Notes: generated by a model from the sequence alone, not told the origin. Shown: positions 1 to 9,047, numbered from the stretch's first letter. The stretch is 21,960 nucleotides of DNA from Actinomycetota bacterium (GCA_947447095.1 CANFIL010000006.1:1-21960); one strand, 5' to 3'. A program made the numbers and translations.

Positions 1-815
1 AGCGCGCAAACATTCCAACTGACATGGCGCCAGATGAGTTGACTGCGGAGAAGGCTGAAGAACTCTTCAATGCGCCTTCAGGTGAACGCGAACTTGGCAT
101 TGACCCTGAAACAGATCGCGTCATCATGGCAAAGACTGGTCGGTATGGCCCGTACTTCACCGAGGTCCTTCCAGAGGGTTCGCCGAAGTCTGCAAAGCCA
201 CGCACTGCTTCGCTATTCCAAAGCATGGACGTTGAAACTGTCACGCTTGAAGATGCGCTGCAGATGTTCACGCTGCCACGTGAGGTTGGCGTTGATCCTG
301 CAGATGAAGAAACGATCACTGCACACAATGGTCGCTATGGCGCCTACTTGCTTAAGGGCAAGGACTCGCGCACGTTGCCAAGCGAAGAATCAATCTTTAC
401 GTGCACCCTTGAAGAAGCACTTGCACTGTTTGCGCAACCAAAGATGCGTCGAGGTCGAGGTCAAGCCGCTGGTCCGTTGAAGGTCGTTGGAAACGATCCA
501 TCAACCGGTAAAGAAGTCGTTGTTCGCGAAGGTAAGTTCGGCATCTACATCACTGATGGTGAAACGAATGCTTCACTTCGTGGCGGTGATTCGGTTGAGA
601 CGATTTCAATTGAACGCGCCTCTGACTTGTTGGCAGAACGTCGTGCGGCCGGCCCAGCTCCTAAGAAGGCCAGTGCCCGCGCGGTGAAAAAGCCTGCAGC
701 CAAGAAGGCAGTTTCGAAAACAACGACGAAGAAGGTCACACGTAAAGCCCCTGCCAAGAAGTCCGGCGTGGGCAAGACTGCAGCCGAAAAGGCTGCCGTC
801 ACTGCCGACAATTAG
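1..815 (+). CDS. topA: DNA topoisomerase I, C-terminal part (5' end outside window)
   Basis: Reading frame is open from the left edge (first whole codon at base 3) to TAG at 813-815, so only the C-terminal region is present; the first ATG at 24 is internal. It holds three topoisomerase C-terminal repeats, each with a glycine-aromatic motif: GRYGPYF (about bases 138-158), GRYGAYL (about 330-350) and GKFGIYI (about 531-551), each followed by a segment ending in an E-A/D-A-L-x-L/M-F-like helix. The last ~55 residues are rich in lysine and alanine (KKASARAVKKPAAKK type), the basic tail typical of actinobacterial TopA, which contacts DNA and aids processive relaxation. The catalytic Toprim and active-site tyrosine domains lie outside the window. 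The neighbour tmk starts 9 bases after the stop, a common actinobacterial arrangement. Identification is firm; only the length of the missing part is unknown. Confidence 0.95.
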   Translation, partial: RANIPTDMAPDELTAEKAEELFNAPSGERELGIDPETDRVIMAKTGRYGPYFTEVLPEGSPKSAKPRTASLFQSMDVETVTLEDALQMFTLPREVGVDPADEETITAHNGRYGAYLLKGKDSRTLPSEESIFTCTLEEALALFAQPKMRRGRGQAAGPLKVVGNDPSTGKEVVVREGKFGIYITDGETNASLRGGDSVETISIERASDLLAERRAAGPAPKKASARAVKKPAAKKAVSKTTTKKVTRKAPAKKSGVGKTAAEKAAVTADN

Positions 816-824
816 AGTTGAGTC

Positions 825-1442
825 GTGACCACGGGAATCTTCATCGCCATCGAAGGCGGAGAAGGCGCGGGCAAATCCACGCAGACTAAGCGATTGAGCG
901 CCCACTTAGAAGCGCTTGGTTACGAAGTTGTCGTGACTCGCGAACCAGGTGGCACGCCTACAGCTGAAAAAATCCGCAACATCTTGCTGGATCCTGAAAT
1001 CGACAACATGCCTGACGAGACCGAAGCGTTGTTGTTTGCCGCATCTCGTGCAGATCATGCGCATAACAAAATTCGTCCAGCCCTCGAACGTGGTGCTGTT
1101 GTTCTCTGCGATCGCTACATCGATTCGTCTGTCGCATACCAAGGTGCGGCACGTGGACTTGGTGTCGATCGCATCCGCGCCCTCAGCGAATGGGCGACAG
1201 GTCAGCTACTTCCTGATTTCACGATCTATCTAGATGTTCCCGCCGAGGCTGGTGGCGAACGTATGGATGGCACAGATCGCATGGAAATTCAATCGCGCGA
1301 ATTCCATGTTCAGGTGCAACAAGCGTTTCGCGACATTGCACAGTCTTCGACGCGTCCGAACGTACTGGTAGACGCGACCTTGTCAATTGAAGAAGTGACC
1401 GAAAAAATTCTTGAAGCGCTCCAATCTGTTTTGGATAAGTAA
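825..1442 (+). CDS. tmk: Thymidylate kinase (dTMP kinase)
   Basis: Phosphorylates dTMP to dTDP with ATP in the cytoplasm, the committed step of dTTP supply. The 205-residue length is normal. Seen directly: P-loop GGEGAGKST at residues 11-19, the TREPGG dTMP-binding motif at 38-43, DRYIDSSVAYQG starting at residue 96 (the DRx motif), and a short basic LID segment (ERMDGTDRME, about 145-154) as in bacterial type II enzymes whose catalytic arginine sits in the LID rather than the P-loop. Start is GTG at 825, chosen because it places the P-loop at the usual distance; no strong Shine-Dalgarno is visible. The stop TAA overlaps the ATG of holB by one base, so the two are almost certainly co-translated. 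Likely co-transcribed with topA. Confidence 0.97.
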   Translation: MTTGIFIAIEGGEGAGKSTQTKRLSAHLEALGYEVVVTREPGGTPTAEKIRNILLDPEIDNMPDETEALLFAASRADHAHNKIRPALERGAVVLCDRYIDSSVAYQGAARGLGVDRIRALSEWATGQLLPDFTIYLDVPAEAGGERMDGTDRMEIQSREFHVQVQQAFRDIAQSSTRPNVLVDATLSIEEVTEKILEALQSVLDK

Positions 1443-2635
1443 TGAGCGTGTTTGATTCCGTTCTAGGTCAAGAACAAGCAGTCAACGAACTTAAGCGAGC
1501 CTGCACAGATGCTGCCAAAGTTGCCAGGGGTGAACGCGGCGATGCAATGACACACGCGTGGCTTGTGACTGGACCACCGGGAAGTGGTCGCAGCACGATT
1601 GCATTGGCGTTTGCCGCCAGCCTCGTGTGCCCAAATGGTGGATGTGGCACGTGCGTCGACTGTCGAAATGTTGCGACTGGCATCCATCCTGATGTCGAGC
1701 ACGTTATTCCTGAAGGTGTTGTCTACACAGTTGCTCATGCAGATGCCTTGATTGAGCGTGCATCACTTTCACCGTCACGAAGCTCGTGGCATGTCATTGT
1801 GGTTGAGGACGTTGATCGTTTTCAGCTCAATGCAGTTCCAAAGTTATTGAAGAGTATCGAGGAGCCACCGCCAAACACAGTGTGGATTCTTTGCGCACCG
1901 ACTGTCGATGATGTTTTGCCGACTATCAATTCGCGCTGCCGTCACGTTCTACTAAATTCACCAACATTGTCAGATGTGGCATCACAACTCACGAGTCGTT
2001 TTGGCGTTGACTCTGCGATGGCAGCTTTCGCTGCTCGCGCAGCGCAGGGCCATTTGGGTCGTGCCCGAGCTTTGGCCACTGATGAACAAGCTCGACTGAA
2101 GCGTTCTGAAATTCTTGACATACCAACTCGACTTTCGACCGTAAGTTCGTGTTACGAAATTGCCAATGCAATTGTGGCGAATGCGAATGCAGAAGCAGAT
2201 CGAGCAATTGCGCCGCTAGAGCAACAAGATGAACAAGATGTTCGAATGGCATTCGGTGAAGGCGCCGAAGGTAAGGGATTCAAGTCCATTGATCGTGCCA
2301 TCAAGAGTGAAATGAAGGCACTTGAAAAGCGATTCAAAGATCGCCGCCGACGGATGGTTGCCGATGCTTACGATCGAATTCTGCTAGATCTGACTGGCTA
2401 TTACCGAGACATTCTGGTGGTTCAGTCGGGATCACACGTTGGCTTGATCAATGAGGAGCTTCGCCCGGCCATTGAACGTATTGCAGATCAGGATGAAACC
2501 GCTCAAACTTTGAACCGTATCGACGCAATTCGTGAAGCGCGTGATCAACTCATTGCAAACGTCACTCCGCTATCTGTCTTTGAGTCACTTCTTGTCACAT
2601 TGCGCGACCCAAAACTCGTACGTGTTGGTAAGTAA
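1442..2635 (+). CDS. holB: DNA polymerase III subunit delta' (clamp-loader subunit)
   Basis: A 397-residue AAA+ clamp-loader subunit that helps load the beta sliding clamp on primed DNA. Visible: modified Walker A GPPGSGRST (44-52), where lysine is replaced by arginine as is usual in actinobacterial delta' and consistent with a non-hydrolysing subunit; four zinc-ligand cysteines at 63, 68, 71 and 74 (CPNGGCGTCVDC); a Walker B-like VEDVDRF at 121-127; KSIEEPP at about 137-143; and the SRC arginine-finger motif at 164-166 that acts on the neighbouring ATPase subunit. The C-terminal third is helical, as expected for the clamp-loader collar. Start ATG overlaps the tmk stop by one base. No RNA hairpin follows before the next gene, so read-through is possible. 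Confidence 0.94.
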   Translation: MSVFDSVLGQEQAVNELKRACTDAAKVARGERGDAMTHAWLVTGPPGSGRSTIALAFAASLVCPNGGCGTCVDCRNVATGIHPDVEHVIPEGVVYTVAHADALIERASLSPSRSSWHVIVVEDVDRFQLNAVPKLLKSIEEPPPNTVWILCAPTVDDVLPTINSRCRHVLLNSPTLSDVASQLTSRFGVDSAMAAFAARAAQGHLGRARALATDEQARLKRSEILDIPTRLSTVSSCYEIANAIVANANAEADRAIAPLEQQDEQDVRMAFGEGAEGKGFKSIDRAIKSEMKALEKRFKDRRRRMVADAYDRILLDLTGYYRDILVVQSGSHVGLINEELRPAIERIADQDETAQTLNRIDAIREARDQLIANVTPLSVFESLLVTLRDPKLVRVGK

Positions 2636-2665
2636 TTCCAATTCGTCGCCCACCGGGGTTAGAGT
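2636..2665 (+). promoter_or_regulatory. Candidate promoter of the S33 hydrolase gene
   Basis: TAGAGT at 2660-2665 resembles an actinobacterial -10 box; a weak TTCCAA at 2636-2641 lies 18 bp upstream. Predicted transcription start is near 2672, leaving a ~34-nt leader with GGAG before the GTG. The -35 match is poor, so this is only suggestive. Confidence 0.3.
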
Positions 2666-2705
2666 TCTAGAGAAACATTGTTGTTGATTTCGATCTGGAG
2701 TTGTC

Positions 2706-4283
2706 GTGCGAAAAGTTATTAGCGTCTTGACGGCCTTTTTTCTTACGCTAGTTACTGCAATCGGAATCTCGGTTGCCAAGAACGATGGAAGCCTTGTATC
2801 GGCCAACGGTTCTGCATCGCCAAGTTCGCAGCCAACTGGTTCTGGTAGTTCCCCAGCTCCATCTGGTGGGGCAACAAATGAGTTTTCTGATCTGAACTCT
2901 TATTACGCCCAGCAATTGTCATGGAAGGGGTGCAGTGATGGTTTTGAATGCAGCACGTTGCAAGTACCGCTTGACTACTCGAATCCAGGCGTTAAAGCCA
3001 TCTCGTTATCTCTTGTTCGTTTACCTGCGAAGAATGCAAGTGAATCGCTGATCCTAAATCCTGGTGGACCGGGCGGTTCAGGAATTGAATATACCCGCGC
3101 CGCTATGTATGTAATGACGGCTAAATTGCGTAAGCATTACAACATTGTCGGGTTTGATCCACGCGGTGTTGGACAAAGCACTCCAGTTGATTGTCTCGAT
3201 GATGCACAGACTGACGCATACGTTGCTTCCGATGGTTCGCCTGATAATCAACAAGAGATAGATGAAACAGTCACGATCTACAAAGAATTTGCGCAAGCGT
3301 GCGCTGCAAAGTCAGCGGACCTCTATGCCCATGTGGATACGGTGAGCGCTGCTCGAGACATTGATATTCTCCGTGCCGCGCTTGGTGATAAGAAATTGAA
3401 TTGGTTCGGTAAAAGTTATGGCACTTTCTTGGGCGCAACCTATGCAGGATTATTTCCTGACAAGGTTGGGCGAATGATGCTTGACGGAGCAATTGATCCG
3501 ACATTAACGAATGAAGAACTTTCTAAAGGTCAAGCTTTGGGATTTGAAAATGCTTTGCACCGATTCCTCAAGGACTGCCCAACTCATGATGATTGCCCGC
3601 TAAAGAAAAACGAGACTGCAGCTTTCACGCAAGTGATGACAATGTTGAATACGTTGGATTCAAGCCCAGCAAAACTTTCAGATGGCCGAACATTTACCCA
3701 AGCCATGGGCGTTACAGGAGTTGTGGGCTCGCTGTATGACAAGGTCTACGGTTGGGAAGCACTGCGCGTTGCTCTGGCCGATGCACTTGATGGCAACTTC
3801 GATGCGTTGGCACAAAATGTTGACTTCTATACGAGTCGTGATGCCAACGGGCATTACACCGATAACTCGAATGACGCGATTATGGCCGTGAACTGTCTTG
3901 ATCGACCTGATCGCGCATCGCTATCGAGGACTGAACAGCTTGCACAAGCATGGAAAAAAGAAGCACCAGCTTTTGGCGAGTATCTGGCCTGGGGGAATAT
4001 CGGGTGCACGTACTGGCAAACTCCTGCGACCGGTAAACCCGAGGTAATAGCGGCCAAGGGCGCACCAACGATTCTTGTGATTGGTACCGTGAATGATCCT
4101 GCCACTCCATATCCATGGGCAAAGGCGTTAGCCAAGCAACTCGATTCCGGGGTATTACTCACTTTTGCAGGGGACGGTCACACTGCATATTTCCAAGGTT
4201 CAGACTGCGTAGATAAGTATGTAGATACCTACTTTTTGACTGGCAAAGCCCCGAACGGCGTTGTGTGTAGCGATGGCCCGTAG
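2706..4283 (+). CDS. Secreted S33-family alpha/beta hydrolase (tripeptidyl aminopeptidase-like, TAP C-terminal domain)
   Basis: A 525-residue exported hydrolase, probably clipping short peptides from the N-terminus of extracellular proteins. An N-terminal signal sequence (basic MRKV, hydrophobic 5-24) is followed by a Ser/Gly/Pro-rich linker (about 29-58) that may span the cell wall. The alpha/beta hydrolase core shows the oxyanion-region motif LNPGGPGGSG (117-126), GFDPRGVGQS (149-158), the nucleophile elbow GKSYGT with Ser237, and the C-terminal TAP-like region with Asp464 (NDPATP) and His492 (GDGHTAY), giving a complete Ser-Asp-His triad. Several cysteines (76, 82, 163, 199) suggest disulfides. 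The GTG start at 2706 has GGAG at 2697-2700. It sits between holB and an exporter; spacing to holB (70 bp) allows its own promoter. Exact substrate specificity cannot be read from sequence. Confidence 0.9.
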   Translation: MRKVISVLTAFFLTLVTAIGISVAKNDGSLVSANGSASPSSQPTGSGSSPAPSGGATNEFSDLNSYYAQQLSWKGCSDGFECSTLQVPLDYSNPGVKAISLSLVRLPAKNASESLILNPGGPGGSGIEYTRAAMYVMTAKLRKHYNIVGFDPRGVGQSTPVDCLDDAQTDAYVASDGSPDNQQEIDETVTIYKEFAQACAAKSADLYAHVDTVSAARDIDILRAALGDKKLNWFGKSYGTFLGATYAGLFPDKVGRMMLDGAIDPTLTNEELSKGQALGFENALHRFLKDCPTHDDCPLKKNETAAFTQVMTMLNTLDSSPAKLSDGRTFTQAMGVTGVVGSLYDKVYGWEALRVALADALDGNFDALAQNVDFYTSRDANGHYTDNSNDAIMAVNCLDRPDRASLSRTEQLAQAWKKEAPAFGEYLAWGNIGCTYWQTPATGKPEVIAAKGAPTILVIGTVNDPATPYPWAKALAKQLDSGVLLTFAGDGHTAYFQGSDCVDKYVDTYFLTGKAPNGVVCSDGP

Positions 4284-4334
4284 TCAGTAAGGCTAGGCTT
4301 GCGGGGTACCCAATATTTTGAGCGAGCGTAAACC

Positions 4335-5948
4335 ATGACTTCTGCAGTTTCTGACAATCAAGCACCAGCCCCTCTTTCCCACAAGGAAATCCTCGGTGTA
4401 CTGAGCGGTCTCATGGTGGGCATGCTGCTAGCAGCATTGGATCAAACCATTGTTTCGACTGCACTCAAAAGCATTGTTGAAGACTTCAACGGTCTTAGCC
4501 ACTACACGTGGGTAGTCACTGCTTACCTATTGACGTCAACTGCATCGACGCCGCTTTATGGCAAGATTTCCGATCTTTACGGTCGACGCCCGGTATTTCA
4601 ATTCGCCATCGTCACCTTCTTGATTGGTTCAGCACTAGCTGGCGCATCGCAAAATATGACGCAACTTATCGCGTTCCGTGCAATTCAGGGTCTTGGTGCC
4701 GGTGGCTTGATGGCACTTACGTTCGTCATCATCGGTGACGTCATTCCACCTCGCGATCGTGGAAAGTACCAGGGGTACTTCGGTGGAGTGTGGGGCATCT
4801 CGTCAGTTGCTGGCCCGCTTCTTGGTGGCTTCTTTTCTGATCACAACACTCTTTTAGGAATTGCCGGCTGGCGCTGGATTTTCTACATCAACATTCCATT
4901 CGGAATCCTTGCATTGGTATTGACCTCGGCATCGCTGCACGTTCATAACGTTAAGCGTGAACACAAGATTGACTACTTGGGTGCGTTCCTGATGGTAGCG
5001 GGCGTTACGTCACTTCTTCTGAGCGTTTCGGTGTACGGCCCACAAGATGGCTGGAAAGACGGTCACACAATTTCCACCTTCGGACTATTCGTAGTTCTGT
5101 TGGTTGCATTCTTGCTTCAAGAGCGACGCGCGCTTGAACCGATTCTTCCGTTAGATCTCTTTAAGAACCACACATTCTCGCTTACATCAGCGCTTGGTTT
5201 CATCATTGGCGCAGGTATGTTCGGTGCAATCATTATGTTGCCGTTGTACCTGCAACTAGTTAAGGGTGATTCAGCAACAATTGCTGGCCTGAAACTCATT
5301 CCGTTCATGCTCGGAATTGTTTCGATGTCGATCATCAGCGGTAAGCAGATTTCAAAGCACGGACACTATAAGCGATTCCCGATCATTGGCCTTTCGATGA
5401 TGACAGTTGGAATTTTGCTTCTCACTCGCCTTGATATGACAACGTCCTATTTAGAACTTGCGCTATACGAATTGTTGATTGGGATGGGACTTGGATTCTC
5501 GATGCAAACGATCGTTATCGCTTTGCAGAATGCAGTGGACTTCAAGGATCTAGGCGTAGCAACGAGCGCCAACACGTTCTTCCGTTCGATCGGTAGCACT
5601 ATCGGTGTTGCGCTATTCGGTTCGGTTTATGCAAATCGTCTTGGTGTGTATCTGCCAGAAATGATTAATGCTCTGAAGGTAGACAACCCAGCCGCACTTG
5701 CCGGGGCAACGCCGCAGGCATTTGAGGATCTCAAAAACAATTCGGCGGTCATTAAGACATTCACCCCCGAGCTTCAATTCGGTGTGTACGACTCGTTCGT
5801 TCATGCATTCCATGATGTATTCATGGTTGCAGCACCTGTGACAGCGATTGGCTTGATTCTGGCGTTATTCCTGCGGGAGACACCACTTCGAAGCAATGCA
5901 GCATTTCACGCAGCACGTGAAGAAGCAGCTGGCGAACAGTTTGGATAA
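4335..5948 (+). CDS. MFS transporter, DHA2 (EmrB/QacA-type) 14-TM multidrug exporter
   Basis: A 537-residue inner-membrane proton-coupled exporter. The hallmark DHA2 motif in TM1, LAALDQTIVSTAL (33-45, with Asp36), is intact; motif A GKISDLYGRRP (76-86) lies in the TM2-TM3 loop; RAIQGLGAGG with the following IIGDVIPPRDRGK (TM4-5) and the motif C segment SSVAGPLLGGFFSD in TM5 mark an antiporter of drugs or metabolites. About fourteen hydrophobic helices can be counted, the number expected for DHA2. Start ATG 4335 has only a weak purine stretch upstream; TAGGCT at 4294-4299 could be a -10 box. It converges with the histidine kinase gene with just 9 bp between stops. The substrate is unknown; proximity of a two-component system on the opposite strand does not by itself show regulation. 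Confidence 0.93.
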   Translation: MTSAVSDNQAPAPLSHKEILGVLSGLMVGMLLAALDQTIVSTALKSIVEDFNGLSHYTWVVTAYLLTSTASTPLYGKISDLYGRRPVFQFAIVTFLIGSALAGASQNMTQLIAFRAIQGLGAGGLMALTFVIIGDVIPPRDRGKYQGYFGGVWGISSVAGPLLGGFFSDHNTLLGIAGWRWIFYINIPFGILALVLTSASLHVHNVKREHKIDYLGAFLMVAGVTSLLLSVSVYGPQDGWKDGHTISTFGLFVVLLVAFLLQERRALEPILPLDLFKNHTFSLTSALGFIIGAGMFGAIIMLPLYLQLVKGDSATIAGLKLIPFMLGIVSMSIISGKQISKHGHYKRFPIIGLSMMTVGILLLTRLDMTTSYLELALYELLIGMGLGFSMQTIVIALQNAVDFKDLGVATSANTFFRSIGSTIGVALFGSVYANRLGVYLPEMINALKVDNPAALAGATPQAFEDLKNNSAVIKTFTPELQFGVYDSFVHAFHDVFMVAAPVTAIGLILALFLRETPLRSNAAFHAAREEAAGEQFG

Positions 5949-5957
5949 AGATCGCGT

Positions 5958-7682
5958 TTAGCGATTGACTAAATGGACTCGCAGTTCAATGTCGCCATTG
6001 GCTAGTGACTCGCGAGACCAATTTCCTGGTGCGTAGGTATTAAGCGTTTCCGTGCCGAGTCCGGTTCGGATGACGTCTAATGGATGACCGTTATTTCGGA
6101 TAACGAGTGCAATACCGTCTGTTGAATTGGCAATTGAGACGTCAATGTCTTCGGCTTCTCCATGGCGAACTGCATTATTGATCGCGTCCACAACAACATC
6201 ATGAATCATTGTGTTGAAGCGTGTCGGTATCTCGGGATCGATTGTGAACGTGATGTTCACGAGTCCTAACCAGCCGTCGGCGATGTTCGTCAACGTTGAA
6301 CCAAGATCATTGATCTGTGTCCCAAGCGATGTGTCCCACTTCAAATCCAGAGCCTCACGAGCATCAATGAGGGCTTGCGTTGCTGCAGAGCGATCACCCA
6401 TTTCAATACTGTGCTGTAGACGCAAAATTGCTGCAGACATGTTGGCTTGCACTGTGCCATGGAGATACGTCGAAATTTGTTTATTTAAATTCGAGCGCTC
6501 GTTATTAATTGCGAGGCGACGGATCTCAACTTGGTCAATGGACATTCGTAGTTGAGTGAGTACGTCTTTGCGATGCGCGGAGATTCCGCTACCCATGCTG
6601 AACCAAGGCATGAAGATTGCAGATGCAAGCGACGCCATGATTGACCATTTCAGGCTTTCGATGTGAGTGAGACCTTCGCTGAGCGTAAAGAAGTAAGTAA
6701 CAATTCCGGCGCAAGCAAAGAGTCCAATAGCGACGCAATAAATTGCAAAAGCGAATCGATCAAATACTCGACACAGAAAATTTGCCATGACCGAAACAAC
6801 CAAAACATAACCCAACCAAACAGCCACAATTTCAAAAGCATCTTGGCTACTCATTGACCGATTAAGAATGACGAATGAGACAAGGGCAACAGGAGGAATG
6901 TAGAAGGCAGGGCGAAATGGTCGGGTGTGAGACATGGCGCGCATCACGTCAAGAAGTTTCATCGACGATGTCGCTTTCTGTTGGTGCCATAGATCCTTGC
7001 TCAACTGACGAATGGAGTCGTTGTTGATTTGATTGAGAGTTGCTACGACTTGCTCGCCGCTGTGCTCCATTGCAACTGCATCGCGTAGGGAAGACAGAGT
7101 TACTTGAGCCTGGCGAACTGACTCGTCAACCTGGGCGGAAATGTCATTAATCAAACCCAATCGAAGTACCTCGAGTACTTGCTCGTGATTGAGAAGTTCG
7201 ATTTCTTCGGCTACGAGCTCTGCAATGAGTTGGTTACGCATCGAGGAGTAGCGATCCCATGAATCCAGTGCGTATGTCAATGCTGGGTACCAGACGGTTG
7301 CCAAGATGAGAGCTGAAAGAAATCGAAGTGGTAGTGGCGTGGAATTTGGTAGATCAAAGAGCAGGATGCACGCAACGAAAACCAATGTTCGTATCTCAAC
7401 TGAAATGACATCGACGAGATAGACCAACCACACTGGCACGGGAAGAGTTGCGCGGTTCTTCATCACGGTTCGGTGTGCAATGAAGAGTGGAATTCCTGAG
7501 ACGAGGAATCCAAGAGTTGAAATCAAGGTCCACGTAGCAAAGTTGGACCATGAGTTGGTCGATTCTGGTGTGGCCAAAACCCCGATGGCAATCGCAATAG
7601 GGGCTGATATGTAATACGCGCGAAGTGAGATGGCCCACCGGCCACCGAGGCGTTCACGCAGCGAGACTTCGCTACTAAGCAC
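5958..7682 (-). CDS. Membrane sensor histidine kinase with two four-helix blocks
   Basis: A 574-residue kinase. Hydrophobic helices form two groups, roughly 22-138 and 255-362 (about four each), separated by a charged, probably coiled-coil cytoplasmic stretch (about 145-235) that itself resembles a linker helix. The dimerisation helix carries YLHGTVQ with the likely phospho-acceptor His408, a variant of the HisKA_3 LHDxxxQ motif. The ATPase domain shows the N-box DAINNAVRHG (499-508), RNNGHPL (529-535, where Asn replaces the usual Asp of the DNG box) and GLGTETLN (541-548). GTG start at 7682 lies inside the last codons of the response regulator gene (8-bp overlap), so the pair is translationally coupled. 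The signal is unknown; no extracytoplasmic sensor domain is evident, so sensing is probably within the membrane. The changed G1 box leaves some doubt about ATP affinity. Confidence 0.85.
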   Translation of the reverse strand: MLSSEVSLRERLGGRWAISLRAYYISAPIAIAIGVLATPESTNSWSNFATWTLISTLGFLVSGIPLFIAHRTVMKNRATLPVPVWLVYLVDVISVEIRTLVFVACILLFDLPNSTPLPLRFLSALILATVWYPALTYALDSWDRYSSMRNQLIAELVAEEIELLNHEQVLEVLRLGLINDISAQVDESVRQAQVTLSSLRDAVAMEHSGEQVVATLNQINNDSIRQLSKDLWHQQKATSSMKLLDVMRAMSHTRPFRPAFYIPPVALVSFVILNRSMSSQDAFEIVAVWLGYVLVVSVMANFLCRVFDRFAFAIYCVAIGLFACAGIVTYFFTLSEGLTHIESLKWSIMASLASAIFMPWFSMGSGISAHRKDVLTQLRMSIDQVEIRRLAINNERSNLNKQISTYLHGTVQANMSAAILRLQHSIEMGDRSAATQALIDAREALDLKWDTSLGTQINDLGSTLTNIADGWLGLVNITFTIDPEIPTRFNTMIHDVVVDAINNAVRHGEAEDIDVSIANSTDGIALVIRNNGHPLDVIRTGLGTETLNTYAPGNWSRESLANGDIELRVHLVNR

Positions 7683-8313
7683 GTTGAGTCCCAGTTAATT
7701 CGAAATAGGCGCGGACGAGTTGAGCTCGCTGATTAACTTCTGAACCAGCTGGAATCTCAAGTCGCTTAGCGATCCGCGAAATTGTCTGCTCGATCGCCTT
7801 TTCTTTAACGCCTCTGCGTCGTGCGATCTCGCTGTTCGACAGACCTTCGGACATGAGACGCAAAACGTCAACCTGTCCATCTGTTAATTCAAGTCGTGTT
7901 GATTGATTTGCAGTGTTACGAGTACTGCGGGCATTTTCGTGCGCTCGTGCGACTGCCTGAGCAAGTGTTTCTGTATCAACAATTTCTTGTTTCACTAGAT
8001 ACATCGCGCCCTGTGGAAGTGGCGGTAAGTCATTCGACATCAATCGTGGATCGCTATACGACGTAAGGATGACGATTCCTAGATGTGGATTCTTTTTTCG
8101 TAGTCCAGTCGCAAGATCGAGACCGCTGGGTCCTTGGCCGAGGTTAAGGTCAATAATCATGACGTCAGGATTATGTGTGGCAGCACCTTGAATTGCTTCA
8201 GCAGCTGTCCCACAATCGGCAACTACGTCAATGCCATGGATGCGCAACGAGTCAGAAACTGTCGTGCGCGTAAAAGCATGATCGTCAACAACTATGACTC
8301 GTATGTTCGCCAT
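7675..8313 (-). CDS. NarL/FixJ-type response regulator with LuxR HTH
   Basis: A 212-residue DNA-binding response regulator, partner of the overlapping kinase gene. Receiver domain residues 1-125: acidic pocket Asp10-Asp11 (VVDDH), phospho-acceptor Asp55 (MIIDLNLG), Thr84 (ILTSY) and Lys108 (YLVKQE) are all present, so it should be phosphorylatable. The C-terminal LuxR-type HTH spans about 141-190 (LTDGQVDVLRLMSEGLSNSEIARRRGV, followed by VKEKAIEQTISRIAKRL). ATG at 8313 is the natural start because the receiver begins directly (MANIRVIVVDDH). It lies 32 bp downstream of dedA and may be co-transcribed with it. A near-palindrome GACTAAGTC at 8315-8323 just before the start could be an operator, but this is speculation. 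Target genes are not known. Confidence 0.92.
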   Translation of the reverse strand: MANIRVIVVDDHAFTRTTVSDSLRIHGIDVVADCGTAAEAIQGAATHNPDVMIIDLNLGQGPSGLDLATGLRKKNPHLGIVILTSYSDPRLMSNDLPPLPQGAMYLVKQEIVDTETLAQAVARAHENARSTRNTANQSTRLELTDGQVDVLRLMSEGLSNSEIARRRGVKEKAIEQTISRIAKRLEIPAGSEVNQRAQLVRAYFELTGTQRA

Positions 8314-8345
8314 GGACTAAGTCTGTCGTAAAGATTTGTGGCTGA

Positions 8346-9002
8346 TCAAGCAGTGCGCTTATGGCGCGCTACTTCAATGGCGATAGGAATAACGCTCACC
8401 AGAACTATACCGACAGCAACCAGGTCGATGTGATCCTTGATGAAAGCAATGTTGCCCAGAAAATATCCGGCAAGCGTAAGAGTTGTTACCCAAAGTATTC
8501 CGCCAATGGTGCTGTAGGTCGCATAGGTTTTGTAATTCATTCGGCCCACTCCAGCAAGCCCAGTGATCAACGAACGAACAATCGGTACAAAGCGGGCAAG
8601 AATGATAGAACGACTGCCGTACTTCTCAAAGAATTCGTGAGACTTATCAACGTACTCTTGCTTAAAAATTCTTGAGTCTGGGCGCCGAAACAGGGCTGGC
8701 CCAGCTTTTGCTCCGATCCAATATCCGAAAAGATTTCCAGCGATTGCACTTATGGACATCACCACGATGGCTATGGCCAATGGTGTTTTGATGAATCCGC
8801 TTGCAAGTAAAAGACCGACAATAAATAGCAGAGAATCACCAGGGAGGATGAGCCCCAGCAAGATCCCACATTCCACAAACAAGATGATGCAGGCGCCAAG
8901 TAGTGCCCATGATCCAAAGCCTTCAAGCAGTCCCTGTGGGTTCAATGCACCACTGTGCGGATGGATCAAGGCTGGAAACGCAGCGATAGAAATTGGAGTC
9001 AC
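8346..9002 (-). CDS. DedA-family membrane protein (VTT/SNARE-associated domain)
   Basis: A 218-residue integral membrane protein of the DedA family, implicated in undecaprenyl-phosphate or phospholipid flipping and membrane homeostasis. Signature residues are present: Glu44 in FVECGILLG, LPGDSLLF (53-60) in the re-entrant region, and RFVPIVRSLITGLAG (137-151) with the two arginines that define the family, followed by W at about 170. About five hydrophobic helices. Start is GTG at 9002; an in-frame TAG lies four codons upstream, so no longer form is possible, and AGGTAG about ten bases upstream serves as a ribosome site. First gene of a probable dedA-regulator-kinase unit. If it recycles undecaprenyl phosphate it could also serve the polysaccharide genes nearby, but that is inference. 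Confidence 0.92.
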   Translation of the reverse strand: MTPISIAAFPALIHPHSGALNPQGLLEGFGSWALLGACIILFVECGILLGLILPGDSLLFIVGLLLASGFIKTPLAIAIVVMSISAIAGNLFGYWIGAKAGPALFRRPDSRIFKQEYVDKSHEFFEKYGSRSIILARFVPIVRSLITGLAGVGRMNYKTYATYSTIGGILWVTTLTLAGYFLGNIAFIKDHIDLVAVGIVLVSVIPIAIEVARHKRTA

Positions 9003-9047
9003 AGAACGACTCTACCTATTGCCTTATGAGGGAGTTCACAAGTGGAT

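Noticed and set aside
545..905. Minus-strand open frames opposite the Lys/Ala-rich tail of topA
   Set aside because: Antisense shadow of the biased lysine/alanine codons of the TopA tail.
5950..5966. Short hairpin (ATCGC-GTTTA-GCGAT) between the convergent exporter and kinase genes as a terminator
   Set aside because: Stem of five or six pairs, no T-tract, and it overlaps the stop codon of the kinase gene; too weak to call.
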